From Amycolatopsis bartoniae (GTDB lineage: Bacteria > Actinomycetota > Actinomycetes > Mycobacteriales > Pseudonocardiaceae): 64,000 nucleotides of DNA. The translations under genes were made by a program, and so were the position numbers. The DNA is taken from the NCBI RefSeq assembly GCF_014191255.1, contig NZ_JACHWH010000002.1, positions 682,001 through 746,000 of the forward strand. The letters run 5' to 3'. A model generated the notes under the pieces. It searched no databases, was not told where the DNA came from, and worked only from the letters and a program-made list of their open reading frames with translations. How positions within the stretch are numbered: the first letter of the stretch is position 1; each line of letters begins with the position of its first letter. Below, piece after piece: positions 9,602 to 17,144 of the stretch.

Positions 9602-9634
9602 GGCCCGGGCGGACTGCGGTCCCCCGGGCCTTTT
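9602..9634 (+). terminator. Intrinsic terminator after rpmB
   Basis: GC-rich hairpin with arms GGCCCGGG (9602-9609) and CCCGGGCC (9623-9630), a 13-nt loop and a TTTT run. It lies between convergent rpmB and ung and could work in both directions, though only the plus strand has the T-run. Confidence 0.85.
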
Positions 9635-9646
9635 GCCGTGCCCGGG

Positions 9647-10324
9647 TTACGGCAGCTTCCAGTCGATGGGTTCGCCGCCCTGCTGGACGAGCAGTTCGTT
9701 GACCCTGCTGAAGGGGCGCGAGCCGAAGAAGCCGTTGTGCGCCGAGAGCGGGCTCGGATGCACCGACTCGATGCACGGCACTCCCTTGAGCAGCGGTTTC
9801 AGGCTCCGCGCCTGCGAACCCCACAGGATCGCGACCAGCGGGCCACCCCGGGCGGCCAGCGCGCGGATCGCCTGCTCGGTGATCTCCTCCCAGCCCTTGC
9901 CCTTGTGGGAGTTCGGCGAACCCGGGCGCACGGTCAGCGCCCTGTTGAGCAGCAGCACGCCCTGCTCGGTCCACGGCGTCAGGTCCCCGTTGGACGGCAG
10001 CGGATGACCGAGGTCGTCGCAGTACTCCTGGTAGATGTTGACCAGGCTCTTGGGCAGCGGCCGCACGTCGGGCGCCACCGCGAAGCACAGGCCGATCGGG
10101 TGACCCGGCGTCGGGTACGGGTCCTGCCCGACGATGAGCACCCGCACGTCCGCGAAGGGCTGCTGGAACGCCCGCAGCACGTTCTCCCCCGACGGCAGGT
10201 AACGCCGTCCCGCCGCGATCTCGGCACGCAGGAAGTCCCCCATCGCCGCGATGCGGTCGGCGACCGGGGCGAGGGCCTCGGCCCAGCCCGCTTCCACGAT
10301 CTCTGCCAACGGTTTTGCAGCCAC
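9647..10324 (-). CDS. ung: Uracil-DNA glycosylase, family 1
   Basis: Removes uracil from DNA to start base-excision repair. The water-activating loop is [11 protein letters not shown] (family GQDPYHGPGQ, Asp conserved), followed by GLCFAV and the uracil-recognition segment [21 protein letters not shown]. The minor-groove intercalation loop [21 protein letters not shown] holds the catalytic His. The frame stays open far upstream, but only from GTG 10324 ([18 protein letters not shown]) does it match the family N-terminus, giving 225 residues, the normal size. The order rpmB-ung-thiL follows the conserved actinobacterial block. Confidence 0.95.
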   Translation of the reverse strand: MAAKPLAEIVEAGWAEALAPVADRIAAMGDFLRAEIAAGRRYLPSGENVLRAFQQPFADVRVLIVGQDPYPTPGHPIGLCFAVAPDVRPLPKSLVNIYQEYCDDLGHPLPSNGDLTPWTEQGVLLLNRALTVRPGSPNSHKGKGWEEITEQAIRALAARGGPLVAILWGSQARSLKPLLKGVPCIESVHPSPLSAHNGFFGSRPFSRVNELLVQQGGEPIDWKLP

Positions 10325-10354
10325 GGCCCGCGACTCTAGCGCTATAACGGACTG

Positions 10355-11122
10355 ATGGCTGACGTGCGGGTCGAGGTCGAGGGCACCACCACGACGATCT
10401 GGCTGGACCGCCCGGACCGGCGCAACGCCGTCGACCGGGGGATGGCGGCCGAACTCCGCGCCGCGTTCGAGGATTTCGAGGCCGATCCGGGGCAGCGGGT
10501 CGCGGTGCTGGCCGGGTCCGGTGGGACTTTCTGCGCCGGCGCCGACCTGACCGCGGTGAACGATCCCTTGCGCCGCAACGAACTCGACGCGGACGGCGCG
10601 GGCCCCATGGGTCCGACCAGGATGGCGTTGGGCAAACCGCTCGTCGCGGCGATCGCGGGGCACGCGGTGGCGGGCGGGCTGGAACTGGCCCTGCTCGCTG
10701 ACCTGCGGATCGTGGAGCGCGACGCGGTGCTCGGGGTGTTCTGCCGCCGCTGGGGAGTGCCGCTGATCGACGGCGGAACCGTGCGGCTGCCCAGGATCGT
10801 CGGGCTGGGGCGGGCGCTGGACCTGATCCTCACCGGACGTCCGGTGGCGGCCGAGGAGGCACTGGCGATGGGGCTGGCGAACCGCGTGTGCGAACCCGGG
10901 CAGGCGGTCGCCACGGCCCAGGCGCTGGCGGCGGAGATCGCGGGATTTCCGTTCGACTGCGTGCTGACCGACCGCGCCTCGGCCTACGCCGGGCTGGACC
11001 TGCCACTCGCGGAGGCGCTGCGCGCCGAGGGCGCGGCAGGCAACCCGATCGTGGCACGCGAAGGTGCCGCCGGAGCCGCCCGCTTCACCTCCGGCGCCGG
11101 GCGGCACGGGGCCTTCGACTAG
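10355..11122 (+). CDS. Enoyl-CoA hydratase/isomerase (crotonase) family protein
   Basis: Crotonase-fold protein of 255 residues. Both oxyanion-hole segments are present ([12 protein letters not shown] and [12 protein letters not shown]). In place of the two-glutamate hydratase pattern the second site reads [20 protein letters not shown], so the exact reaction (hydration, isomerization or another acyl-CoA step) is uncertain. It is divergent from ung with 30 bp between starts and ends 4 bp inside the convergent carbonic-anhydrase-like gene. It looks like a single-gene unit. Confidence 0.9.
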   Translation: MADVRVEVEGTTTTIWLDRPDRRNAVDRGMAAELRAAFEDFEADPGQRVAVLAGSGGTFCAGADLTAVNDPLRRNELDADGAGPMGPTRMALGKPLVAAIAGHAVAGGLELALLADLRIVERDAVLGVFCRRWGVPLIDGGTVRLPRIVGLGRALDLILTGRPVAAEEALAMGLANRVCEPGQAVATAQALAAEIAGFPFDCVLTDRASAYAGLDLPLAEALRAEGAAGNPIVAREGAAGAARFTSGAGRHGAFD

Positions 11123-11649
11123 TCCAGCCGCCTGAGGTTGGCGCGGAACGCCTTCGCCCGCTCGACGTAGCCGTCCACCACGCGCTTGATCTGTTCCGGG
11201 CCGAAGGACGTGTTCGGGCGCGTCTTGGCCGGTACGCCGAGCGCGATGTGGCCCGACGGCACGTGCGAGCGGTACGACAGCACCGCGCCGGCGCCGACCA
11301 TGGCGCCGTCCTCGACGACGCTTCCGTTGAGCACCACCGAACCCGACGCGATCAGGCAACCGCTCCCGATGCGGGCGCCTTCGACGTGCACGGCGTGCCC
11401 GATCGCCGACGACGGGCCGAGGATCGTCGGCTCCGCCGCCGTGCAGTGGACGACACAACCGTCCTGGATGTTCGACCGCTCCCCCACCTCGATGTACCCG
11501 TGGTCACCCCGCAGCACGGTCTGCGGCCAGACCGACGCGCCCGCCGCGATCCGCACGTCGCCGATCACCGTGGCGTCGGGGTGGACGTAGGCGTCCGGGT
11601 GGATGGAGGGCACGAGGTCGCCGAGCGCGTAGATCGCCATGCGCCCCAT
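11119..11649 (-). CDS. Gamma-carbonic anhydrase-like hexapeptide-repeat protein
   Basis: Left-handed beta-helix protein of 176 residues with repeated I/V-G-x-x hexapeptides ([39 protein letters not shown]). The gamma-CA signature [11 protein letters not shown] supplies the first zinc His, and IGHAVHVEG carries two more His, though their spacing is tighter than in the archetypal IGHGAILHG. Trimeric zinc proteins of this family include active carbonic anhydrases and PaaY-type thioesterases, so activity is unproven. A start at 11640 (second ATG) is equally possible. The gene is divergent from a zinc-finger gene across a palindromic operator. Confidence 0.88.
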   Translation of the reverse strand: MGRMAIYALGDLVPSIHPDAYVHPDATVIGDVRIAAGASVWPQTVLRGDHGYIEVGERSNIQDGCVVHCTAAEPTILGPSSAIGHAVHVEGARIGSGCLIASGSVVLNGSVVEDGAMVGAGAVLSYRSHVPSGHIALGVPAKTRPNTSFGPEQIKRVVDGYVERAKAFRANLRRLD

Positions 11650-11664
11650 TGCACCACGCGGTGC

Positions 11665-11685
11665 TTGTCAGGAATATCCTGACAA
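11665..11685. promoter_or_regulatory. 21-bp palindromic operator candidate
   Basis: Arms TTGTCAGGA and TCCTGACAA around ATA form a perfect 9+3+9 palindrome in the 70-bp divergent spacer between the carbonic-anhydrase-like gene and the zinc-finger gene. An extra half-site TCCTGACA recurs at 11698-11705, two helical turns away and just before the AAGGAG ribosome-binding site. This looks like a dimer operator plus a third half-site. The regulator is not identified; the adjacent zinc-finger/HTH protein is a candidate for autoregulation. Confidence 0.65.
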
Positions 11686-11719
11686 CTGTAAGGTCCGTCC
11701 TGACACCAAGGAGAACGCC

Positions 11720-12073
11720 ATGACCACTGCGATCGCGCACTGCTCTTTCTGCCGGAAGCCCAGCACCGAGGTCCGCAAACTGGTGGCAGGGCCCGGAGTC
11801 TTCATCTGCGACGGCTGCGTCACGCTCGCGGCGGAGGTGGTTACGGGCGACCCCGGACCGGATTCCCCTGTCCTGCCATGGGATCTGGACCTACCGCTCG
11901 ACGCCGTGCTGGCGAACCTCACCACCGTCGCCGCCGCGGGGGCGCAGGCCGAGCGCAACCTCCGGCTCTGGGTGGGCAAAGCACGCGCACTCGGCGGCAC
12001 CTGGACGCAGATCGGCGAAGCGCTCGGGATGACGCGTCAGTCGGCGTGGGAGCGGTTCTCCGGGGAGGACTGA
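11720..12073 (+). CDS. ClpX-type C4 zinc-finger protein with C-terminal helix-turn-helix-like segment
   Basis: 117-residue protein. The N-terminal treble-clef zinc finger has Cys pairs HCSFCRKP and FICDGCVTL, the arrangement found in the N-domain of ClpX, but there is no AAA+ domain. The C-terminal half ends [20 protein letters not shown], which resembles a short helix-turn-helix. The start is ATG 11720 with AAGGAG 6 bp before it. Small ClpX-finger proteins of this kind are common in actinobacteria with unknown function. The palindrome and extra half-site upstream suggest repressor control, perhaps by the protein itself. The last 37 bp overlap the convergent GNAT gene. Confidence 0.8.
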   Translation: MTTAIAHCSFCRKPSTEVRKLVAGPGVFICDGCVTLAAEVVTGDPGPDSPVLPWDLDLPLDAVLANLTTVAAAGAQAERNLRLWVGKARALGGTWTQIGEALGMTRQSAWERFSGED

Positions 12074-12540
12074 AGCTCCTTGGCGAAACACCGGCTCGTC
12101 TCGTGGTCGCGGTAGTAGCCGAACTTGGGGATCTCCACATACCCCGACGAGCGGTACAACGCGATCGCCTCCGGCTGTTTCAGGCCCGTCTCCAGGACCA
12201 TCCGCCGGTGGCCCGCCGCGGCCGCCGTGCGTTCCAGCTCCGCGAGCACCGTCCGGGCGAAACCGTTGCCCCGCGCGGATTCCACCACGTACATCCGCTT
12301 GATCTCGGCGTCTCCCGCCCGCAGCCCCGGCGGCGGCACGGGGTGCGAACGCCAGCCACCGCACGCGACCGGTGTGCCTTCCGAATACCCGACGAGGAAC
12401 AGGCCCTGCGGCGGCGTGAACTCCGTCGCGTCGATCGAAGAGAGGTCGCGGTCGCCGTAGCGCACGACGTACTCCTCCTGGACCTCCTCGGTCAGCTTGA
12501 CGGCGTCCGGGTCGTCGAAAGGGAGCACGCGAAGGTCCAC
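12037..12540 (-). CDS. GNAT-family N-acetyltransferase
   Basis: Acetyl-CoA-dependent acyltransferase of 167 residues. The coenzyme-A pyrophosphate loop is [22 protein letters not shown] (motif A, Q/RxxGxG/A form) and the later motif is [16 protein letters not shown]. The substrate cannot be read. The start is GTG at 12540, 17 bp after the thiL stop, so it is probably the second gene of a thiL-led transcript. Its 3' end overlaps the convergent zinc-finger gene by 37 bp. Confidence 0.85.
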   Translation of the reverse strand: MDLRVLPFDDPDAVKLTEEVQEEYVVRYGDRDLSSIDATEFTPPQGLFLVGYSEGTPVACGGWRSHPVPPPGLRAGDAEIKRMYVVESARGNGFARTVLAELERTAAAAGHRRMVLETGLKQPEAIALYRSSGYVEIPKFGYYRDHETSRCFAKELQSSPENRSHAD

Positions 12541-12557
12541 ACCACCACATTATGGTG

Positions 12558-13526
12558 TCAGCGCCAGTGCTCCCAACCGCTTTCCTCGGCGTAGACCTCG
12601 CCGTCCACCGTGACGCCCGAGCCCGTCTTCGTGACCATGCCGATCCCCCGCCACCCCTCGGGCAGCCTCACCGACGGCGGGAAGGTCGCCGCCAGCGCGT
12701 GGTCCTCGCCGCCGGTCAGCACCCACCGCAGCGGGTCGTTGCCCAGCGCGGTACCGACCTCGACCAGGCGGGGGTGCACCTCCAGCAGCCCGGTGCGCAC
12801 GTCGATCCCGACGTCCGAAGCCTCCGCGACGTGCCCGAGATCGGCCAGCAGCCCGTCGGAGACGTCGATCATCGCCGTGGCACCGGCGTCGGCCGCGGCC
12901 GGACCGGCGGCGTACACCGGTTCCGGATACCGCTGTGCGTTCGCGACCGTCACCGGCGAGCGGAACCCGCGGTGCAGCACCGCCAGTCCGGCGGCTGCCC
13001 AGCCGAGACGCCCGCACACCGCGACGACGTCACCGGGTCGCGCACCGGAACGGGTGACCGGCGTTCGCCCGCCCAGGTCACCCAGCGCCGTGATGCTCAC
13101 CACGAGCTGGCCTGCCTGCACCATGTCCCCGCCGACGACCCCCGCGCCCGCGCCGGACGCCTCGGCCCACATGCCGTCGGTGAGCCCCTTCACCACCTCG
13201 GCCGGCGTGTCGGCGGGGCACGCGAGCCCGACGAGGACCGACGTCGGCACCGCGCCCATCGCCGCGATGTCGGCGAGGTTCACCGCCACCGCCTTGCGCC
13301 CCACCTGTTCCGGTGTGGACCAGTCGAGCCGGAAGTGCACGCCCTGCACCAGCACGTCGGTGCTCGCCACCACCCGCCCGTCGGGCTGCGCGACCACGGC
13401 CGCGTCGTCACCGGGACCCAGCAGAGTGCTCTCGGGCTGTGTTCGGCCCGCCGTCACCACCCGGATGAGACCGAACTCACCCAGTTCGGCGACGGTGCCG
13501 CCAGCAGACACGTCGTGTGACGACAC
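12558..13526 (-). CDS. thiL: Thiamine-monophosphate kinase
   Basis: Phosphorylates thiamine monophosphate to thiamine diphosphate, the last step of cofactor synthesis. The 322-residue protein has the PurM/AIRS-like fold with GPGDDAAVV near residue 41, the STDVLVQGVHFRLDW and VNLADIAAMGA motifs, VGGDMVQ, AMIDVSDGLLADLGH and GGEDHALAATF, all diagnostic for ThiL. Length and motifs are complete. Its place beside ung and the DUF3515 gene follows the conserved actinobacterial order. It is divergent from the small Lrp-like gene. Confidence 0.96.
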   Translation of the reverse strand: MSSHDVSAGGTVAELGEFGLIRVVTAGRTQPESTLLGPGDDAAVVAQPDGRVVASTDVLVQGVHFRLDWSTPEQVGRKAVAVNLADIAAMGAVPTSVLVGLACPADTPAEVVKGLTDGMWAEASGAGAGVVGGDMVQAGQLVVSITALGDLGGRTPVTRSGARPGDVVAVCGRLGWAAAGLAVLHRGFRSPVTVANAQRYPEPVYAAGPAAADAGATAMIDVSDGLLADLGHVAEASDVGIDVRTGLLEVHPRLVEVGTALGNDPLRWVLTGGEDHALAATFPPSVRLPEGWRGIGMVTKTGSGVTVDGEVYAEESGWEHWR

Positions 13527-13642
13527 TTCCTCACTCCGTCCCTCTTAAGTCGGAAAGTCGGATGACCTATGGTCTCTCGGTTGGGGTAGGTTCTTCTCAC
13601 GTTCCTACCGTGAGTCGGACGCAGAAGACGAAGGGGCGCGCC

Positions 13643-13876
13643 GTGGTTCACGCATACATCCTCATCCAGACCGAAGTCGGCAAGGCCGCGGCGGTGGCGG
13701 CGGAGATCTCGGGCATTCCCGGAGTCACGACGTCGGAGGACGTGACGGGTCCCTACGACGTGATCGTCCGCGCCGAGGCCGACACCGTGGACCAGCTGGG
13801 ACAGCTGGTGGTCGCGAAGGTGCAGGGTGTCGAGGGCATCACCCGCACCCTCACGTGCCCGGTGGTACACCTCTAG
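13643..13876 (+). CDS. Stand-alone Lrp/AsnC ligand-binding (RAM) domain protein
   Basis: A 77-residue protein consisting only of the alpha-beta RAM domain (VHAYILIQTEVGKAAAVAAEI...VTGPYDVIVRAEADTVDQLGQLVV), with no DNA-binding helix-turn-helix. Such proteins form oligomers that bind small ligands and may modulate full-length Lrp proteins. The frame is open further upstream, but GTG 13643 has AAGGGG 7 bp before it and matches the family N-terminus. The DUF3515 gene begins 3 bp after its stop, so the two form an operon. Confidence 0.9.
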   Translation: MVHAYILIQTEVGKAAAVAAEISGIPGVTTSEDVTGPYDVIVRAEADTVDQLGQLVVAKVQGVEGITRTLTCPVVHL

Positions 13877-13879
13877 ACC

Positions 13880-14419
13880 GTGCCCGAAGAACAGACCGGC
13901 GCCCCGCCGCGGCGGATGATCGTCCTCGCGGCGGTGCTCGCCGTCGCGCTGGCGGCCGCGGTCGCCGTGCTCAGCCTCGTCAACCGCTCCGCGCAGGACC
14001 AGCCGGACAACGGCCCGCTCGCGCTCGTCACGGTGCCGGCGCCGCAGGCGGACTCCCCGGAGTGCGCGACGCTGGTCCCCGCGCTGCCCGCGCAGCTGAC
14101 GTCCAACGGCAAGACGCTGGACCACCGGGAGATCGCCGAGCCCGCGCCGCCCGCCACCGTCGCGTGGGGCGCGCCGGACGCGATCGTGCTGCGGTGCGGG
14201 ATCGACCGCCCCGCGGAGCTGACGCCGACGGCGCAGCTGCGCGTGGTGTCGGGCGTGCAGTGGCTGCCGGTGGAGGGCGACGGCACGTCGACGTGGTACG
14301 TCGTCGACCGCAACGTCTACGTCGGGCTCACCGTGCCGGACTCCGCGGGCACCGGCCCGCTGCAGACGATCTCGGACGTCGTCGCCGCGAAGCTGCCCGC
14401 GGTACCGCTGAGGTTCTGA
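13880..14419 (+). CDS. DUF3515 family membrane-anchored protein
   Basis: Actinobacterial DUF3515 protein of 179 residues: short cytoplasmic N-terminus, one transmembrane helix (about 13-36) and an extracellular domain with two Cys (in SPECATLV and VLRCGID) that probably form a disulfide. The central pattern ALPAQLTSNGK...VAWGAPDAIVLRCGI is typical of the family. Function is unknown. In Mycobacterium the homologue (Rv2980) sits beside ddlA and gpsA; here the ddl gene is absent and three unrelated genes follow. Confidence 0.85.
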   Translation: MPEEQTGAPPRRMIVLAAVLAVALAAAVAVLSLVNRSAQDQPDNGPLALVTVPAPQADSPECATLVPALPAQLTSNGKTLDHREIAEPAPPATVAWGAPDAIVLRCGIDRPAELTPTAQLRVVSGVQWLPVEGDGTSTWYVVDRNVYVGLTVPDSAGTGPLQTISDVVAAKLPAVPLRF

Positions 14420-14444
14420 CCCAGCAAGCGTCCACTGTGGACAT

Positions 14445-15815
14445 TCAATGCAACAGGTCCACCAGTAGGTGCAGCGCGTCCCGCAACGCCTCACGCGAAC
14501 AGCCCGCGTAGCCGATCGCCGCACCGAACGCGGTGGGAGTGCCGGCGAAGTGCCGGGCCAGGCCGTCCAGCCGGATGTTCCGGCGTTCGGCCGCCCGCAG
14601 CCGGTCGTGTTCCTCCTCCGCCGAGGCGAACGGCACCACCAGGTGCGCGCCCGCCTCGTCGCCGACCACCGGCACGCCCCCCGCCCGCAGGGCGGCCACC
14701 AGCAGCATCCGCCGCTCGGACAGCTCCCGCCGCAGTTTCCGCAGGTGGCGCCCCAGGTCGCCGTGCCGCGCCAGCTCGATCAGCACCCGCTGCCCCGCGG
14801 GCGACGGGCGCGTGCCGGTGCGGTCGCGGTAGGCCAGCACGGCCGAGGTCACCGCGGGCGGCGCGACCATCCAGCCCGCGCCCAGCGTCGGCGTGAGGAT
14901 CTTGCTCGTGGTGCCCAGGTGCGCGACGACGTCCGGGGCGAGCGCGGCCAGCAGCGGCAGCGGCGCGACGTCGAAACGCAGCTCGCCGTCGTAGTCGTCC
15001 TCGATGACCAGCATGTTCTCCCGGCGGGCGCGCTCCACGAGGTCCACGCGGCGGCCCGCGCTCATCCGGCTGCCCATCGGGTACTGGTGCGCGGGCGAGC
15101 AGTAGACCGCGCGGACGCCGGCGGGGATCGCGTCCGGGCGCAGTCCCTCCTCGTCCACCGGAACGCCCACCACGGTCAGCCCCGCGGCCCGCAGCGCGTG
15201 CACCGCGCGCTGGTAGCCCGGCTCCTCGACCGCGATCACGTCGCCCGCCGAGAACACCGCCCCGGCGAGCTCGACGACCGCCCCCGTCGTGCCGCCGGTC
15301 GCGAGCACGAAGTCCGTGCCGACGGCGAGCCCGCGGTGGCGCAGCAGGTGTTCCGCGATCGCCGCCCGGTAGTCCGGCAGGCCGGCACGATGGGCCCGCG
15401 ACAACGGCGGCGCGTCCGCGGCGGCCCGCCAGGCGCGGCGCCACGCGGCCCGGTCAAGGCCCGCCGCCCACGGCGTGCCCGGGGTGAGGTCGAGGAACGA
15501 GTCCGGTTCCTGCAGCTCACCGGGTACGGTGCGGTGGACGGGCCGGTCGCTGGGCGGGGACGTCGTGACGTAGGTGCCCGAGCCGTGCCGCCCGGCGATC
15601 CAGCCCTCGGCGTGCAGCTGCTCGTACGCCGCGGACGTCACGGTCCGGCTCACGCCGAGCCGCTCGGCCAGCGCACGCGTGGACGGCAGCCGGTCGCCGC
15701 CACGCAGGTGGCCGTTCGACGCGGACTCGCGCAGCGCGTCGGCCAGCTGCACCGCCAGGGGCACCGGGGACTCCCGGTCGAGCGTCACGGGCAGGGCGGT
15801 GCCGGAGTGCGTCAC
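14445..15815 (-). CDS. MocR/PdxR-type regulator (GntR HTH fused to aminotransferase domain)
   Basis: Fusion regulator. The N-terminal GntR winged helix (about 10-75) includes GDRLPSTRALAERLGVSRTVTSAAYEQL; the rest is a fold-type I aminotransferase domain with the PLP lysine in GTTSKILTPTLGAGWM. Such proteins sense PLP or an amino compound and usually control a divergent gene. The frame extends to a TTG at 15842, but that would bury the operator half-sites inside the gene, so GTG 15815 (VTHSGTALPVTLDRES, 456 residues) is preferred. The divergent target is the flavin-type oxidase at 15888. The adjacent cysteine dioxygenase may be related in function but has its own leader. Confidence 0.88.
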   Translation of the reverse strand: MTHSGTALPVTLDRESPVPLAVQLADALRESASNGHLRGGDRLPSTRALAERLGVSRTVTSAAYEQLHAEGWIAGRHGSGTYVTTSPPSDRPVHRTVPGELQEPDSFLDLTPGTPWAAGLDRAAWRRAWRAAADAPPLSRAHRAGLPDYRAAIAEHLLRHRGLAVGTDFVLATGGTTGAVVELAGAVFSAGDVIAVEEPGYQRAVHALRAAGLTVVGVPVDEEGLRPDAIPAGVRAVYCSPAHQYPMGSRMSAGRRVDLVERARRENMLVIEDDYDGELRFDVAPLPLLAALAPDVVAHLGTTSKILTPTLGAGWMVAPPAVTSAVLAYRDRTGTRPSPAGQRVLIELARHGDLGRHLRKLRRELSERRMLLVAALRAGGVPVVGDEAGAHLVVPFASAEEEHDRLRAAERRNIRLDGLARHFAGTPTAFGAAIGYAGCSREALRDALHLLVDLLH

Positions 15816-15819
15816 GAGA

Positions 15820-15866
15820 AGTGGACCTTTCAAACGTGCCAATAGTGGCTATTCTACGATGCCACT
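15820..15866. promoter_or_regulatory. MocR operator candidate: three AGTGG half-sites
   Basis: Half-sites AGTGGACC (15820-15827, plus), AGTGGCTA (15844-15851, plus) and ATGCCACT (15859-15866, the reverse complement of AGTGGCAT) lie between the regulator and its divergent target. A mixture of direct and inverted half-sites is typical of MocR/PdxR operators. The site spans the likely promoters of both genes. Confidence 0.6.
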
Positions 15867-15887
15867 TGCTCCGGCACGCTGAGGAGC

Positions 15888-16544
15888 ATGACCACGCTTT
15901 CGCCGACTCCCCGCAGCACGCTGACCCGCAAGAAGGACCGGGGCGCCACCGACCGCCAGGCCCTCTACGACGTGCTCGACGAGGCCCTGATCTGCCACCT
16001 CGGCCTGGTGCTCGACGGGTCCCCGGTCGTGCTGCCCACCGGGTACGGGCGCGACGGCGACACGCTGTACCTGCACGGATCGACCGGCGCGGGCAACCTC
16101 CGCGCCGCCGCGAAGGGCATCGACGTCTGCGTCACCGTGACCCTGCTCGACGGGCTGGTCTACGCGCGCTCGCTCAACAACCACTCGATGAACTACCGCA
16201 GCGCGGTGGTGCACGGCCGGGCACGGCTCGTGCAGGACGCCGAGGAGAAGATGCACGGGCTGCACGTCGTGACCGAGCACCTGACGCCCGGCTCGTGGGA
16301 TCACGCGCGAGCCGTCAACCCCAAGGAGTTCGCGTCGGTGGCCGTGCTCGCCCTCGGACTGGAGGAGGCGTCGGTGAAGATCCGCGCGGGCGGGCCCGGC
16401 GAGGAGCCGGAGGACGAGGATCGCACCGACATCTGGGCGGGCGTGGTACCGGTCCAGACCACTTTCGGTGCACCCGTGCCCGCGGACTACGTCCCGTCGG
16501 ACATGCGGGTGCCGCCGCACGTCAATCGCGCACGGGCCCGGTGA
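15888..16544 (+). CDS. Pyridoxamine 5'-phosphate oxidase-related flavin-binding protein
   Basis: Split-barrel FMN-binding protein of 218 residues (YDVLDEALICHLGLVLDGSPVVLPTGYGRDGDTLYLHGSTGAGNL). This N-terminal pattern is that of the FMN-binding/PPOX-related family often found under MocR control rather than true PdxH. A GAGGAG ribosome-binding site lies 2 bp from the ATG. Its role may be in vitamin B6 or flavin chemistry, but no substrate can be assigned. The last 23 bp overlap the convergent cysteine dioxygenase gene. Confidence 0.85.
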   Translation: MTTLSPTPRSTLTRKKDRGATDRQALYDVLDEALICHLGLVLDGSPVVLPTGYGRDGDTLYLHGSTGAGNLRAAAKGIDVCVTVTLLDGLVYARSLNNHSMNYRSAVVHGRARLVQDAEEKMHGLHVVTEHLTPGSWDHARAVNPKEFASVAVLALGLEEASVKIRAGGPGEEPEDEDRTDIWAGVVPVQTTFGAPVPADYVPSDMRVPPHVNRARAR

Positions 16545-17001
16545 CCGGGTCGAGGTGGTACGGCCGCATCGCGCGGCCGCCCGCCCGGTAGACGTGGATG
16601 CTGATCGCCGGGTCCGGTCCCTCGTTGCGCACCTGGTGCACGTAGCCGGGGGCGAACACGCGGGACTGCCCGGCGGACAGGTGGTGCAGCTCGGTCACCG
16701 CCCGCCCGTCCGGCGCCCGGCGTGCGACGAGCTCCGACAGCTGCCCGCTCACCACGGTGAACGCGCCGGTGGAGCTCGCGTGGTCGTGCAGGTCGGTGTG
16801 CTGACCGGGCAGCCAGCCCATCAGCCAGACCTCTTCCCGCTCGTCGGCGGCGATGCGGGTGGAGAAGCGCTGGTCGGGGTCGTAGCGGAGCAGGTCGCGC
16901 CAGCGGTCCCGCTCGGCGGCGTACTCCAGGGCGACGCGCACGGGGTGGCGCAGGGAAGACTTCTCGTCGAGCGCGACAGTGTTGTCCGGAACGGCGAACA
17001 T
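16522..17001 (-). CDS. Cysteine dioxygenase type I
   Basis: Cupin enzyme that oxidizes L-cysteine to cysteine sulfinate with a mononuclear iron. The 159-residue protein carries the first metal motif in GQHTDLHDHASSTGAFTV (two His) and the third His in APGYVHQVRN, with Arg and Tyr residues (STRI, HVYRAGG) in the expected places. It begins with ATG at 17001. A short Cys-rich leader ORF ends 54 bp upstream, suggesting cysteine-responsive control. gpsA precedes it on the same strand with a 143-bp gap, enough for an independent promoter. Confidence 0.9.
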   Translation of the reverse strand: MFAVPDNTVALDEKSSLRHPVRVALEYAAERDRWRDLLRYDPDQRFSTRIAADEREEVWLMGWLPGQHTDLHDHASSTGAFTVVSGQLSELVARRAPDGRAVTELHHLSAGQSRVFAPGYVHQVRNEGPDPAISIHVYRAGGRAMRPYHLDPVTGPVRD

Positions 17002-17055
17002 GGCTGCTGGTGTCCTTGGAAAAGAGGGATGGGAAGGGTCGGCCGCTGGGATGGG

Positions 17056-17088
17056 TCAGCGACAGCGACAAGGACACAGCGCGAACAT
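17056..17088 (-). CDS. Cys-rich leader peptide upstream of cysteine dioxygenase (MFALCPCRCR)
   Basis: Ten-codon ORF, ATG at 17088 and TGA at 17056-17058, encoding MFALCPCRCR: three Cys codons (all TGT, a rare codon in such GC-rich DNA) among the last six residues. It sits 54 bp before the cysteine dioxygenase start. A small inverted repeat (arms 17044-17048 and 17057-17061) brackets its stop codon. Cysteine-rich short leaders control sulfur genes by ribosome-dependent attenuation in mycobacteria. Here a plausible reading is that translation of the TGT codons reports charged tRNA-Cys and sets dioxygenase expression. No strong ribosome-binding site is visible, so the leader may be leaderless. 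Confidence 0.6.
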   Translation of the reverse strand: MFALCPCRCR

Positions 17089-17144
17089 GCCGTACAGGAA
17101 ACCAGTGCCGGCCCCGCCCGGCAACCGAATCCCACGAAGTGGAA

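Noticed and set aside
9647-11458. A 603-residue protein ending with ung
   Set aside because: The upstream 378 residues lie antisense to the crotonase gene and have no homologue-like features; GTG 10324 gives a normal UNG.
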